DNA of 38,521 nt from Pseudomonadota bacterium (GCA_015486505.1 WFRP01000193.1:1-38521); one strand, 5' to 3'; shown: positions 15,585 through 24,620, counted from the first letter of the stretch. Translations and numbers: made by a program. The notes: a model not told the origin generated them from the sequence alone.

Positions 15585-16082
15585 ATGGATAACGCAAAGG
15601 TTCTGGAGCAGCTTAAAGGTAAGTTTGCTGACGCGATCATCGAGGATATTGAATTTCGCGGCGACTTGACTGTTGTTGTCAGCTTCGAAAAGCTGCATGA
15701 GATTATGCTCTACCTGCATGATGATAAATCCCTGCATTATGATCTTTTGTCGGATGTTGTCGGGATCGATAAACTGCCGTGTGAGCCGCGTTTTGAGATT
15801 GTTTACGTTCTTAACTCCATGGCTGATTATCGGCGTCTGCTGGTCAAGGTCAATGTTGATATTGACGTGGCCGTACCGACAGTAACCGACATCTGGAAGT
15901 CGGCGGACTGGCCCGAACGTGAAGTATATGACCTGCTGGGCATTGAATTTGCCGGTCATCCGGATCTGCGGCGGATTTTGATGTGGGACGACTTTGACGG
16001 CCATCCTCTGCGCAAAGACTTCCCCCTGCGCGGAAAAGATTTTGATGAAAAATGGGATCCTTCAACAATCCGGGTTCTTTAA
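15585..16082 (+). CDS. nuoC: NADH-quinone oxidoreductase subunit C
   Basis: A 165-residue peripheral subunit of the connecting module (30-kDa subunit family). The family block is DWPEREVYDLLGIEFAGHPD, followed by LRRILMWDDFDGHPLRKDFP. It is separate from NuoD, unlike the fused NuoCD of E. coli. It begins 33 bases after nuoB. Downstream, a 446-base spacer full of repeats separates it from nuoD. Confidence 0.95.
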   Translation: MDNAKVLEQLKGKFADAIIEDIEFRGDLTVVVSFEKLHEIMLYLHDDKSLHYDLLSDVVGIDKLPCEPRFEIVYVLNSMADYRRLLVKVNVDIDVAVPTVTDIWKSADWPEREVYDLLGIEFAGHPDLRRILMWDDFDGHPLRKDFPLRGKDFDEKWDPSTIRVL

Positions 16083-16225
16083 GATTGATGCCCTCGTAAA
16101 AACTCCGGAGAAAAATTTTCAACCACTACATATAGTGATTGTAGGTATTAAAAAACACAACATATTGTGTCTGAAATTCTTGTGAAATACTTTTTACGGG
16201 TCCATCAAGATTAACGATCAAAACA

Positions 16226-16362
16226 TTTAGTACCTTACAGGTTATTTTCTTGTTTTAAAACAAGAAAATGTTCTGAAAAGAGCACTTATTTGCGACCAGC
16301 GGATTGCCCCTGGGTGCGGGCCGCAAGGCTCCGTTTGGGTGCGGGGTCTGTTCCCGCATTAG
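16226..16362 (+). repeat. R1 repeat unit inside the nuo operon (nuoC-nuoD spacer)
   Basis: A single R1 unit with the most compact inner loop: TTTTCTTG-TTTTAAAA-CAAGAAAA forms a perfect hairpin. The GCGACC...GGGCCGC and GCGGGGTCTGTTCCCGC parts follow, ending in ATTAG. It is sense to the operon, so it is transcribed and would fold in the mRNA. It abuts a MITE fragment without a gap. Confidence 0.8.
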
Positions 16363-16487
16363 CATTGCAACTGCTTGAGCGTAAGCGAGTTTTGCAATGC
16401 GGGCGCAGCGAGCGTAAGGAAAAACAGAAACCTTAACGCCTGGCGGAGAAAAACCGCGCCCGACCCCGGATTCGGCTTAATAGTTAC
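16363..16487 (-). repeat. MITE fragment inside the nuo operon
   Basis: A reverse-oriented left half of the MITE family. It begins at the inner CATTGCAACTG... point and ends with GGCTTAATAGTTAC, a one-mismatch version of the terminal repeat. The C-rich/G-rich half of the complete copy is missing. It touches the end of the R1 unit directly, and 41 bases separate it from the nuoD start. Confidence 0.75.
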
Positions 16488-16528
16488 AACATTTATAACT
16501 TAAATTAATACCATAGAGGTTGGCAGCG

Positions 16529-17701
16529 ATGGCAGACGGTAAAATATTGACCATCAACATGGGTCCGCATCACCCGGCGACGCACGGGGTTCTGCGGCTG
16601 GTTCTGGAGCTTGACGGCGAGACCATCGTCAAGGTCACGCCCCATATTGGTCATCTGCACCGGGGCATCGAAAAGTTGGCGGAGAATATGAATTACCAGC
16701 AGGTAATTCCGCTGACCGACCGTTTTGACTATACTGCCGCTTCACTCAATAACCTGGGTTACTGTACTGCGGTTGAGAAGCTTCTCGGTATCGAAGTGCC
16801 GAAGCGGGCCCAGTATATTCGGGTGATAATGTCGGAGTTGGCCCGAATAATGGGGCATCATCTCTGGATCGGCAGTCATGCCCTCGATATCGGGGCGATG
16901 ACGGTGGTTTTCTACGCTTTCCGGGATCGGGAAATGATCATGAACATGGTCGAAGAGGTTTCCGGCTACCGGTTGACGCCTTCGTACATGCGGGTCGGGG
17001 GCCTGGCTCGTGATATAACCCCGGAATTTATTAAATGCCTGCGCGAATTTATCAAATGGTTTCCGACCGCGGTTGCCGGTTACAACACCCTTTTGACCGA
17101 TAATATCATCTGGCGTAAGAGAACCATGGATATCGGCGTAATCAGCGCTGAAGAAGCTGTCAATTATGGTTTGACCGGGCCCTCACTGCGGGGTTCCGGG
17201 GTGCCCTATGATCTTCGTAAAGTTAAGCCTTACAGCAGTTATGACGACTTTGATTTCAAGGTGCCGGTTGGCGCAAAAGGCGATGTTTATGATCGTTACC
17301 TGGTGCGGATGGAAGAGTTTATCCAGTCGCTCAATATTATCGAACAGGCTTTGGAAAATCTGCCCGAAGGGCCGGTTAATGTCGATAACCCGCTGATTTT
17401 CAATCCGCAGATCGATGACGTTCAGAAAGATATCAGCGCTTTAATCCGGCGCTTCAAGATTCAGTGTCAGGGGCCGGTAATTCCTGAAGGTGAAATTTAC
17501 CATGCGGTTGAAGGCTCCAAAGGTGAGCTTGGTTTCTATCTGGTGGGCGACGGGAGCGAAAGTCCCTATCGGATGAAGGTGCGCTCCCCCTGTTTTATCC
17601 TGGTCAGCGCTTTGGAAAAACTGATGCTCGGCCATATGATTGCTGATGCGATTGCGATTATCGGCAGCATTGATATTGTCCTGGGTGAGATTGACCGTTA
17701 G
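16529..17701 (+). CDS. nuoD: NADH-quinone oxidoreductase subunit D
   Basis: A 390-residue peripheral subunit (49-kDa family) that forms the quinone cavity together with NuoB. Signature segments are MGPHHPATHGVLRLVLELDG near the N-terminus, IGHLHRGIEK, LIGSH-type IGSHALDIGAM, and the C-terminal SPCFILVSALEKLM...IIGSIDIVLGEIDR. I take the ATG at 16529, which has AGAGGT 8 bases upstream, over an in-frame TTG at 16520. Lacking the hydrogenase cysteine motifs, it is a true NuoD and not a hydrogenase large subunit. It therefore should reduce quinone. Confidence 0.96.
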   Translation: MADGKILTINMGPHHPATHGVLRLVLELDGETIVKVTPHIGHLHRGIEKLAENMNYQQVIPLTDRFDYTAASLNNLGYCTAVEKLLGIEVPKRAQYIRVIMSELARIMGHHLWIGSHALDIGAMTVVFYAFRDREMIMNMVEEVSGYRLTPSYMRVGGLARDITPEFIKCLREFIKWFPTAVAGYNTLLTDNIIWRKRTMDIGVISAEEAVNYGLTGPSLRGSGVPYDLRKVKPYSSYDDFDFKVPVGAKGDVYDRYLVRMEEFIQSLNIIEQALENLPEGPVNVDNPLIFNPQIDDVQKDISALIRRFKIQCQGPVIPEGEIYHAVEGSKGELGFYLVGDGSESPYRMKVRSPCFILVSALEKLMLGHMIADAIAIIGSIDIVLGEIDR

Positions 17702-17763
17702 TTTTTTAAGTATAAGTAAAAATTTTTTGAGTAAGTTGCGTAACAGTTAATGGGAGTCGGTTG

Positions 17764-19716
17764 ATGGCTGAGATTTTATTTAGTTCCTGGGGCGGTGAAG
17801 TCGTTGATAACCGCCAAAAAGACGGCCAGGACTTTGAGCCGGTTAATACAGTTGATTTACCGGAATATTTCAGGCAGGATGAAGCGGTTAAGGCCCTGAT
17901 GGGCTGGTACGGCATCGTTATTCGAGATCCGGAAACCGATATTGTCGATTTGAGCCGGGTCTATATTCAGGAAGTTCAGAATAAGTCCTGCGGTAAATGT
18001 TTTCTCTGTCGCATCGGCACCCGGGTTATGGCCGAAACCCTTGAACGAATCTGTAATGGTCAGGGTAAATCCGAAGATCTTGAAATCCTGAAACGTCTGG
18101 CGGATTCAATCCGGGAATCCTCAAAGTGTAACATCGGTCAATCCGGCCCCCTGCCGATTATCGATGCCCTGGAGCATTTTGCAGATGATTTTGCCGCTGC
18201 CGTCAACGCGAAAAAGAGCGTTACTCCCGGCACCTACCACGCAAAACTGACCGCGCCCTGTATGGATGCCTGCCCGATCCATTTAGATATCCCCAATTAC
18301 GTCGAATGTATCAAAGAGGGGCGTTTTGCTGAATCCCTTGATATTATTCGGGAAAAACTGCCGCTGCCGGGGGTTGTCGGTCGGGTCTGTGTTCGTCCCT
18401 GTGAAGAACACTGCCGGCGGATGAATCTTGATGCGCCGATTTCGATCAAGTTCCTCAAACGTTTTGTCGCCGATTATGAATTGGGTAAGGGCAAAGAACC
18501 GGAGTTTACGATTACGCCTTCGGAAAAAACCGGGAAGGTCGCGATTGTTGGCGCGGGGCCCAGCGGTGCGACCTGTGCCTTCCATCTGCGGAAGATGGGG
18601 CATGAAGTCACCGTGTACGAACGTTTCAATGAGCCTGGCGGGATGTCGGCGATGGGGATTCCCGATTATCGCCTGCCGCGGCCGATCTTGAGGGAAGAGG
18701 TTGACCGGATTGAGCGGATGGGGGTGACCTTCAATTACGGAACGACGGTCGGCAAGGATATTAAACTCTCGCAGCTTGAAGCTGAGAATGATGCGGTATT
18801 TATCGCCATCGGGGCCCAGATGGGAACGACGATGGGGGTTGAAGGCGAGGAAGAGAACTATGCCGGTTACATCTCCGGGGTGCAGTATCTTTTGGATATT
18901 AACCAGGGCCGGGACCCCTATCCTGAAGGTAAGAAAGTCGCGGTCATCGGCGGCGGTAACGTCGCGATAGACTGTGTCCGCTGTTCTTTCCGGGTCGCTA
19001 AAGATGATGTCAATCTTATCTATCGCCGGACCAAGAACGAGATGCCCGCCGATGATGTTGAAATTCATGACGCCGAAGAAGAAAAAGTAAATTTTCATTA
19101 TCTTACGCATCCGGTTAAAATTCTGGCCGAAAACGGCAAGGTCGTCGGCCTGCGCTGTGTAAAAATGGAACTCGGCGAGCCCGATGAGAGCGGCCGCCGC
19201 CGGCCGCAGCCGATAGAAGGCTCTGAGTTTGTAATCGATTGTGATATTGTCGTCCCGGCAATCGGTCAGACGATGGATCTTTCGCTTCTCGAAGGGCGTG
19301 AAGATGTCAAGACCACGCGCTGGAAAACGATTGTCGTTGACGAAGTAACCAAGCAGAGCGACCAGCCGAAAATCTTTTCCGGCGGTGACTGTGAAACCGG
19401 GCCCGGGGCTTTGATTACCGCCTGTGCCGGGGGCCGGACCGCGGCTTTTAATATCGATAAACTGATCAACGGCCAACCGCTTGATTACAGCGAGGATGAT
19501 TATTTTGATAAATTTTTCAGCAAGGTCAAGGTTTTTGACCCGGCTGAAGATATCGGATTTCTGGGCGGTCGTGAGCGGAAAGAACTGAAAATGCTGGATC
19601 CGGATACCCGCAAGTTCAGCAACGCTGAAGTTGAGCAGGGATTTTCGATTAATGATGCCATGGCCGAAGCCGATCGTTGTCTGCGCTGTTATCGGGTAGC
19701 AACGGTTAAGGTCTGA
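17764..19716 (+). CDS. NuoF iron-sulfur domain fused to GltD-like FAD/NAD(P)H oxidoreductase
   Basis: A 650-residue cytoplasmic protein from the ATG at 17764 (GGGAG upstream). Residues 1-145 resemble only the C-terminal iron-sulfur part of NuoF: SCGKCFLC...SSKCNIG with C76, C79, C82 and C122, the cluster N3 pattern. Residues 160-240 hold the cysteine-rich GltD/DPD-type domain (C166, C170, C209, C213, C217). The rest is a GltD-type flavoprotein: FAD motif GAGPSG (263-268), a second Rossmann fold GGGNVAIDCVR (396-406) and YRR (420-422), which in GltD favours NADPH. The FMN-binding Rossmann part of NuoF is absent and there is no NuoE. I infer that it is the NAD(P)H module of the complex. The reaction direction and NADH/NADPH preference are open. 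Confidence 0.9.
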   Translation: MAEILFSSWGGEVVDNRQKDGQDFEPVNTVDLPEYFRQDEAVKALMGWYGIVIRDPETDIVDLSRVYIQEVQNKSCGKCFLCRIGTRVMAETLERICNGQGKSEDLEILKRLADSIRESSKCNIGQSGPLPIIDALEHFADDFAAAVNAKKSVTPGTYHAKLTAPCMDACPIHLDIPNYVECIKEGRFAESLDIIREKLPLPGVVGRVCVRPCEEHCRRMNLDAPISIKFLKRFVADYELGKGKEPEFTITPSEKTGKVAIVGAGPSGATCAFHLRKMGHEVTVYERFNEPGGMSAMGIPDYRLPRPILREEVDRIERMGVTFNYGTTVGKDIKLSQLEAENDAVFIAIGAQMGTTMGVEGEEENYAGYISGVQYLLDINQGRDPYPEGKKVAVIGGGNVAIDCVRCSFRVAKDDVNLIYRRTKNEMPADDVEIHDAEEEKVNFHYLTHPVKILAENGKVVGLRCVKMELGEPDESGRRRPQPIEGSEFVIDCDIVVPAIGQTMDLSLLEGREDVKTTRWKTIVVDEVTKQSDQPKIFSGGDCETGPGALITACAGGRTAAFNIDKLINGQPLDYSEDDYFDKFFSKVKVFDPAEDIGFLGGRERKELKMLDPDTRKFSNAEVEQGFSINDAMAEADRCLRCYRVATVKV

Positions 19717-19721
19717 TCCGG

Positions 19722-19797
19722 ACAGGTTCCCATTAAAGGGCACTTATTTGCGGGCCGTAAGGTCCTGCTTGGGTTGCGGGATCTGTTCCCGCATTAG
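19722..19797 (+). repeat. R1 repeat, internally deleted, between the flavoprotein gene and fdhA
   Basis: Retains ACAGGTT, then jumps to CACTTATTTGCGGGCC and the end hairpin GCGGGATCTGTTCCCGC plus ATTAG. About half of the unit, the outer hairpin, is missing. It is sense to the operon and is the second R1 interruption within it. Confidence 0.7.
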
Positions 19798-19849
19798 CAG
19801 ATATATTTTCGATTTATTTAAGTAAAATTTTTACGCAGGGAAAATTAGT

Positions 19850-22525
19850 ATGGTCACGTTGACGATTGACGGCAAAGAAGTCACCGTCCCCCAGGGAACG
19901 ACCATCCTTGAGGCGGCCCGGAGTGTCGATATCAGAATACCGACACTCTGTTACCACGATCGTTTGAACCCTATCGGTTCATGTCGGATGTGTGTAGTTG
20001 AGATCGAAGGTTATACGCACCCGATGGCGGCCTGTACGACACCGGTTGATGACGGGATTGAGGTTGTTACCTCATCTGAGCGTCTGACCCGGATTCGGCA
20101 GGATTCGCTGAAACTGATTCTGGTTAATCATCCACTTGATTGTCCGGTTTGTGATAAGGGCGGTGAGTGTCTGCTTCAGGATCTGACCTTCGAATTCGGA
20201 ATTGACCAGCTTGAATATCAGGCGGCCAAGGTTGAGCGTGATTCACAATACGCGTCACCTTTGATTCGTTACTGGCCCGACCGTTGTATTATGTGCCTGC
20301 GTTGCGTTACCGCCTGTCAGGAGATTAAAGGGATCGGCGCTATCAGTATCGCTGGTGACGGTTACGGAGCCCAGGTCGTTACGGTGGACGCGGATAAATG
20401 TCAATCCTGTGGCGAATGCCTGCAGGTGTGTCCGACCGGAGCCCTGACTGAAGATTTGAGTCGTTACAAAGGCCGGACCTGGCTGATTGAGCGGGTGCCG
20501 ACCACCTGTACCTATTGCGGTTGCGGCTGTCAGCTTGAACTTAACGTGCAGAACGACCGGATTATAGCGGTAACCACCAAAGACGGGGTCGGCATCAATA
20601 AGGGCAGTCTCTGTGTCAAAGGGCGTTTCGGTTATGAATTCGTCAATAGTGACGAACGTCTGACCAAACCCCTGATTAAGAGGGATGGTAAATTTGAGGA
20701 AGCGAGCTGGGATGAGGCTCTGGATCTGGTAGCGGAGAAGTTTTCGGCAATCAAGGGTGAGTACGGCCCCGGCGCCATCGGCGGCTTGACTTCGGCCCGC
20801 TGCACTAACGAAGAAAACTACCTTTTTCAAAAATTTATGCGCGCGGCGATCGGAACCAATAATGTCGATCACTGCGCCCGGCTCTGACACTCCTCAACTG
20901 TGGCCGGACTGGCCGCAACGTTTGGAAGTGGGGCAATGACCAACCCGATTGCCGATGTCTTGAAGTCCGAGACCGTGCTTGTAACCGGAACCAATACCAC
21001 CGAAAATCATCCGATTTTTGCCAACTACCTGAAAGAGGCCGTACTTAAACACGGCACCAAAATTCTGGTAATTGATCCGCGACGCATCGATTTGGTTGAC
21101 TATGCCGAACTCTACCTGCAGCCGAAGCCGGGCACTGATATTGCCTGGATTAACGGCCTGATGCATATTATTCTCAAGGAAGGCTGGGCCGATCAGCAAT
21201 ATATCGATGAACGCTGTGAGGGCTTTGCCGAATTTGCCGCCAATCTCGAAAAATTTACGCCGGAATATGTCTCCGGAATTACCGGTTTGACCGAAGCCGA
21301 ACTCCGTGCTGCGGCCAAACTTTACGGACAGGCGGCTCCGGCATCAATCCTTTACGCGATGGGCATCACCCAGCATACCAGTGGTACCGATAATGTAAAA
21401 TCACTGGGTAACCTGGCGATGCTCTGCGGTAATATGGGCGTTGCCGGCGGCGGGGTTAATCCGTTGCGCGGTCAAAACAATGTTCAGGGTGCCTGCGATA
21501 TGGGCGGCCTGCCTAATGTTTATACCGGTTATCAGAAAGTTGATGTTGATGAAGTCCGGGAAAAATTTGCCAAAGCCTGGGGTCTTAAAGCCGACGATCT
21601 CGATGCCGCACCCGGACTGAAACTGACCGAGATGTTTCCGGCGGCCGCTGATGGCAAAATTAAAGCCATGTACATTATGGGCGAGAATCCCCTGGTCAGT
21701 GACCCGGATTTAACCCATATTGAGCACTGTGTCGAAGCTCTTGATTTCTTTGTCGTTCAGGATATCTTCCTGACCGAGACCGCGCAGATGGCCGATGTCG
21801 TGTTGCCCGGGGTCTCATTCGCGGAAAAAGACGGGACGTTCGTAAACTCGGAACGACTCGTTCAGCGGGTGCGCAAAGCCCTGACAATTCCCGGTGAGGC
21901 TCGCGCAGACAGTGAGATTATCGCTGAGATCGCAACCCGGATGGGTTATGAGATGAAATATAAAGATGCGGCCGCGATCATGAAAGAGATCAATGATGTG
22001 ACCCCGAGCTACGGCGGTATCACTTATGAGCGGCTGGAAAACGGCGGTCTCGCCTGGCCCTGCCCCGATGTTGAGCATCCGGGAACCCCGATTCTGCATG
22101 TCGATAAGTTTGCCCGCGGTAAAGGTTTGTTTTTTGCGATTGATCATCAGCCGCCGGCTGAACTCTGTGATAAAGAGTATCCTTTTGTGCTTTCGACCGG
22201 TCGGGTGCTGTCCCATTTCCATACCGGGACTATGACCCGTAAAGGTGAAGGCTTAAATAAGGTTCATCCTGAGGTCAAAGCAGAAATCAATCCTGAAGAT
22301 GCCGCGCGTCTCGGGGTTGTCGAAGGTGACCTTCTGAAGATCACCTCCCGGCGCGGTGCGATTGAGGTCAAGGCAATGCTCAGCGACCGGCCCGCGTCCG
22401 GGGTGGTCTTTGTTCCTTTCCATTTCCATGAAGTTGCCGTTAACCGCCTGACTAATGCCGCCCTTGATCCGGTTGCTAAAATTCCGGAATACAAGGTCTG
22501 CGCGATAAAGGTTGAGAAAGCTTAA
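19850..22525 (+). CDS. fdhA: Selenocysteine formate dehydrogenase alpha subunit in the NuoG position
   Basis: An 891-residue selenoprotein read through the TGA at 20885-20887 (codon 346). Its cofactor sites in order are: a [2Fe-2S] (C34, C45, C48, C62); a His-Cys3 cluster (H94, C98, C101, C107); two ferredoxin-type [4Fe-4S] clusters (C146/149/152/156 and C184/187/190/194); the Mo/W-domain cluster (C220, C223, C227, C255); and the active-site RL-Sec-HSSTVAG with H347. The C-terminal LSTGRVLSHFHTGTMTRKGE is typical of formate dehydrogenases. It oxidises formate, or reduces CO2, at a bis-pyranopterin Mo or W centre. NuoG shares this domain order but has usually lost the cofactor. This copy lies where nuoG belongs and no other nuoG is present. 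Reading the two halves as separate genes would be wrong. Confidence 0.95.
20885..20917 (+). promoter_or_regulatory. UGA codon and bacterial SECIS hairpin of fdhA
   Basis: The UGA is at 20885-20887. A 7-bp stem TGTGGCC (20899-20905)/GGCCGCA (20911-20917), with one wobble pair, encloses the loop GGACT. The loop begins 18 bases after the UGA and starts with G. This fits the known bacterial SECIS rules and resembles formate dehydrogenase elements of other bacteria in position. Confidence 0.8.
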
Positions 22526-22580
22526 TTAAAGTTTGTCTCCATATTAAGAACCGATTTCACCGTTTGAAGAGGTACGACGG

Positions 22581-23567
22581 ATGCTGGAATATATGACCAT
22601 ATTGATAATCAAAGCGTTAGTGGCGTTTACCGTTAGCTTACTGATTGTAGCTTATTCGACCTGGATCGAGCGCAAGGTTTTAGGCCATGTCCAGTTGCGG
22701 CACGGCCCGCGCCGGGTCGGCTTTCATGGTCTTTTGCAGCCGATTGCTGATGGTATCAAAGGCTTTTTCAAGGAAGAGCTGGTGCCGGATAATGCTGATA
22801 AACCGCTCTTTCTGCTCGCTCCGGTTATCAGTATCGCGGCCGCGGTGGCCCTGATTGTAATCGTTCCTTTCGGGGACAAGGTTACCATCATGGGACATGA
22901 AATCACCCTCTATCTGACCGATCTTGATGTCGGGGTCCTCTTTGTTCTCGGGATCTCAACGATCGGCGCCTACGGCGGTATCCTCGGGGGCTGGTCCTCG
23001 GGTAATAAATACGGGGTTATCGGCGGCTTGCGCGGCGCGGCCCAGATGATAAGTTATGAGCTTTCGATGGCGCTGGCGGTTATCGCCGTGGTTATGGTCA
23101 GCGGCTCTTTAAGCCTGATTGACATAGTCAACGCGCAGACCGGGCTCTGGAATATCGTCAAGCAGCCGTTTGCCTTTGTTCTTTTTATTATCTGCGGCCT
23201 GGCTGAAATCAACCGGACTCCGTTTGATATGCCCGAAGCTGAGGCTGAGTTGGCCTGTGGTTTCAACGTCGAATACAGCTCAATGAAATTCGCCCTCTTC
23301 TTCATGGCGGAATACTGCCATATGTTTGTCTTTTCCGCGCTGGTCACGACCTTCTTTCTCGGCGGCTGGCATGGGCCGATTATCGATGGTCCGCACTGGT
23401 TTTTCCTTAAAACTTTTCTGGTTATTTTCTTCTGTGTCTGGGAGCGTTCAACCTTTCCCCGCCTGCGTTATGATCAGATTATGAGTTTCGGCTGGAAAAT
23501 TCTTCTGCCTTTCGGCCTGTTGAATATCCTTTTGACCGGGTTGTGGATGATAGTTTTTAATATGTAA
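22581..23567 (+). CDS. nuoH: NADH-quinone oxidoreductase subunit H
   Basis: A 328-residue polytopic membrane subunit that joins the peripheral arm to the membrane arm and closes the quinone chamber. Signatures include STWIERKVLGHVQLRHGPRR (residues 26-45), LLQPIADGIKGFFKE, and the acidic loop EINRTPFDMPEAEAELACGF with its conserved glutamates. Length is normal. It follows fdhA by 55 bases. Confidence 0.97.
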   Translation: MLEYMTILIIKALVAFTVSLLIVAYSTWIERKVLGHVQLRHGPRRVGFHGLLQPIADGIKGFFKEELVPDNADKPLFLLAPVISIAAAVALIVIVPFGDKVTIMGHEITLYLTDLDVGVLFVLGISTIGAYGGILGGWSSGNKYGVIGGLRGAAQMISYELSMALAVIAVVMVSGSLSLIDIVNAQTGLWNIVKQPFAFVLFIICGLAEINRTPFDMPEAEAELACGFNVEYSSMKFALFFMAEYCHMFVFSALVTTFFLGGWHGPIIDGPHWFFLKTFLVIFFCVWERSTFPRLRYDQIMSFGWKILLPFGLLNILLTGLWMIVFNM

Positions 23568-23608
23568 TTCAGTCTCTTTATGACTGTAGATTTTTCGACG
23601 AGGATAAC

Positions 23609-24085
23609 ATGGCAGATAAAGATTACATACTCAACATTACTGATCGGCGGCCGACCGGCAAATATATAACGCCGATTCTTAAGGGCTTAGGTTATACCCT
23701 GAAGAATTTTTTCAGTAAGCCGATCACGATCAAGTACCCGACTGAACGGCGGGAAGTCAGTGATCGCTGGCGCGGTCTGCATCGTCTTAAAGTCGATGAC
23801 AAGGGTGCCCTTAAATGCGTTGCCTGCGGCCTCTGCGCAAAAATCTGCCCGCCTCAGGCGATAACCATTGTACCTTACGAAGAAGCGGGCCAGACCCGTT
23901 ACCCGAAAGAGTTTGTAATTGATGAGTTGCGTTGCATCTTCTGCGGTTTCTGTCAGGAAGCCTGCCCGAAAGACGCGATTGAACTGACCAAGGTTTACGA
24001 TTTTGTTGATTACGAGCGCAAAGATTTTATTTTCGACATCGAAAAATTGAAAACCCCGGAAAAATATATCTTCAACGGCAAATAG
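23609..24085 (+). CDS. nuoI: NADH-quinone oxidoreductase subunit I
   Basis: A 158-residue ferredoxin-like subunit with two [4Fe-4S] motifs, CVACGLCAKICPPQA and CIFCGFCQEACPKDA (clusters N6a and N6b). These wire the peripheral arm to N2 in NuoB. The N-terminal helix contains the LKGLGYTLKNFFSKPITIKYP stretch, split here as LKGLGYTLKNFF and PITIKYP, which is typical of NuoI. It lies 41 bases after nuoH. Confidence 0.97.
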   Translation: MADKDYILNITDRRPTGKYITPILKGLGYTLKNFFSKPITIKYPTERREVSDRWRGLHRLKVDDKGALKCVACGLCAKICPPQAITIVPYEEAGQTRYPKEFVIDELRCIFCGFCQEACPKDAIELTKVYDFVDYERKDFIFDIEKLKTPEKYIFNGK

Positions 24086-24098
24086 TGGGAGTAGATTG

Positions 24099-24608
24099 AT
24101 GGAACTGGTATTTTTATTGATATGCGGCGGAGTGGCGGTTATCGCCTCGTTGCTGGTTATCTTTGCGCGCTCAACCTTGCACAGTGCTCTGTGGATGGTT
24201 TTATCATTCTTTATGATTGCGGTAGTCTATGTGTTGCTGCAGGCCCAGTTTCTGGCGATGTTGCAGGTAATAGTCTATGCCGGGGCGATTATGATGTTTA
24301 TTATCTACGCGATTATGATGCTGAATCTGCGGCAGGAATCGCGGCAGAAGACCGGCGCCCGGATCTCCAAGATTATCGGTGTCGGCTCTCTGATTGTGCT
24401 TTTTCTTGAACTTATGCTGGTCAGCCTCGGGAACAATCTGACGCCTATCCCGGGCCCGGTTTCTGAAAAACTGGTGGCAACCTACGGCCGTATGGCGGTG
24501 ATCTCGAATTTTCTTTTTTCCGACTATCTGTTGCCGTTTGAAGTTGTTTCCATTCTCCTGACTGCGGGGGTTGTCGGCGCCGTAGTTCTGGCTAAACGCG
24601 AAAGATAA
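24099..24608 (+). CDS. nuoJ: NADH-quinone oxidoreductase subunit J
   Basis: A 169-residue protein with five membrane helices. The third helix contains the family motif VIVYAGAIMMFIIYAIMML, including the region that forms a pi-bulge in complex I structures. The ATG at 24099 is preferred over an in-frame TTG at 24096; GGGAG lies 9 bases upstream. It is 13 bases after nuoI and 12 bases before nuoK. Confidence 0.95.
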   Translation: MELVFLLICGGVAVIASLLVIFARSTLHSALWMVLSFFMIAVVYVLLQAQFLAMLQVIVYAGAIMMFIIYAIMMLNLRQESRQKTGARISKIIGVGSLIVLFLELMLVSLGNNLTPIPGPVSEKLVATYGRMAVISNFLFSDYLLPFEVVSILLTAGVVGAVVLAKRER

Positions 24609-24620
24609 GGGGGAAAGGTA

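Noticed and set aside
16083..16528. A missing nuoE or other small gene in the nuoC-nuoD spacer
   Set aside because: Only repeat sequence and short closed frames are present; no thioredoxin-like [2Fe-2S] protein can be read on either strand.
18283..19743. A 486-codon open frame antisense to the flavoprotein gene
   Set aside because: It mirrors the codon pattern of the sense gene, which has clear FAD and NAD(P) motifs. The antisense product has no recognisable domain and no ribosome-binding site.
20885..20899. Two separate genes, a ferredoxin-like protein and a truncated molybdopterin oxidoreductase
   Set aside because: The TGA falls exactly at the known selenocysteine site of formate dehydrogenases (RL-Sec-H) with a good SECIS hairpin, so it is one gene.
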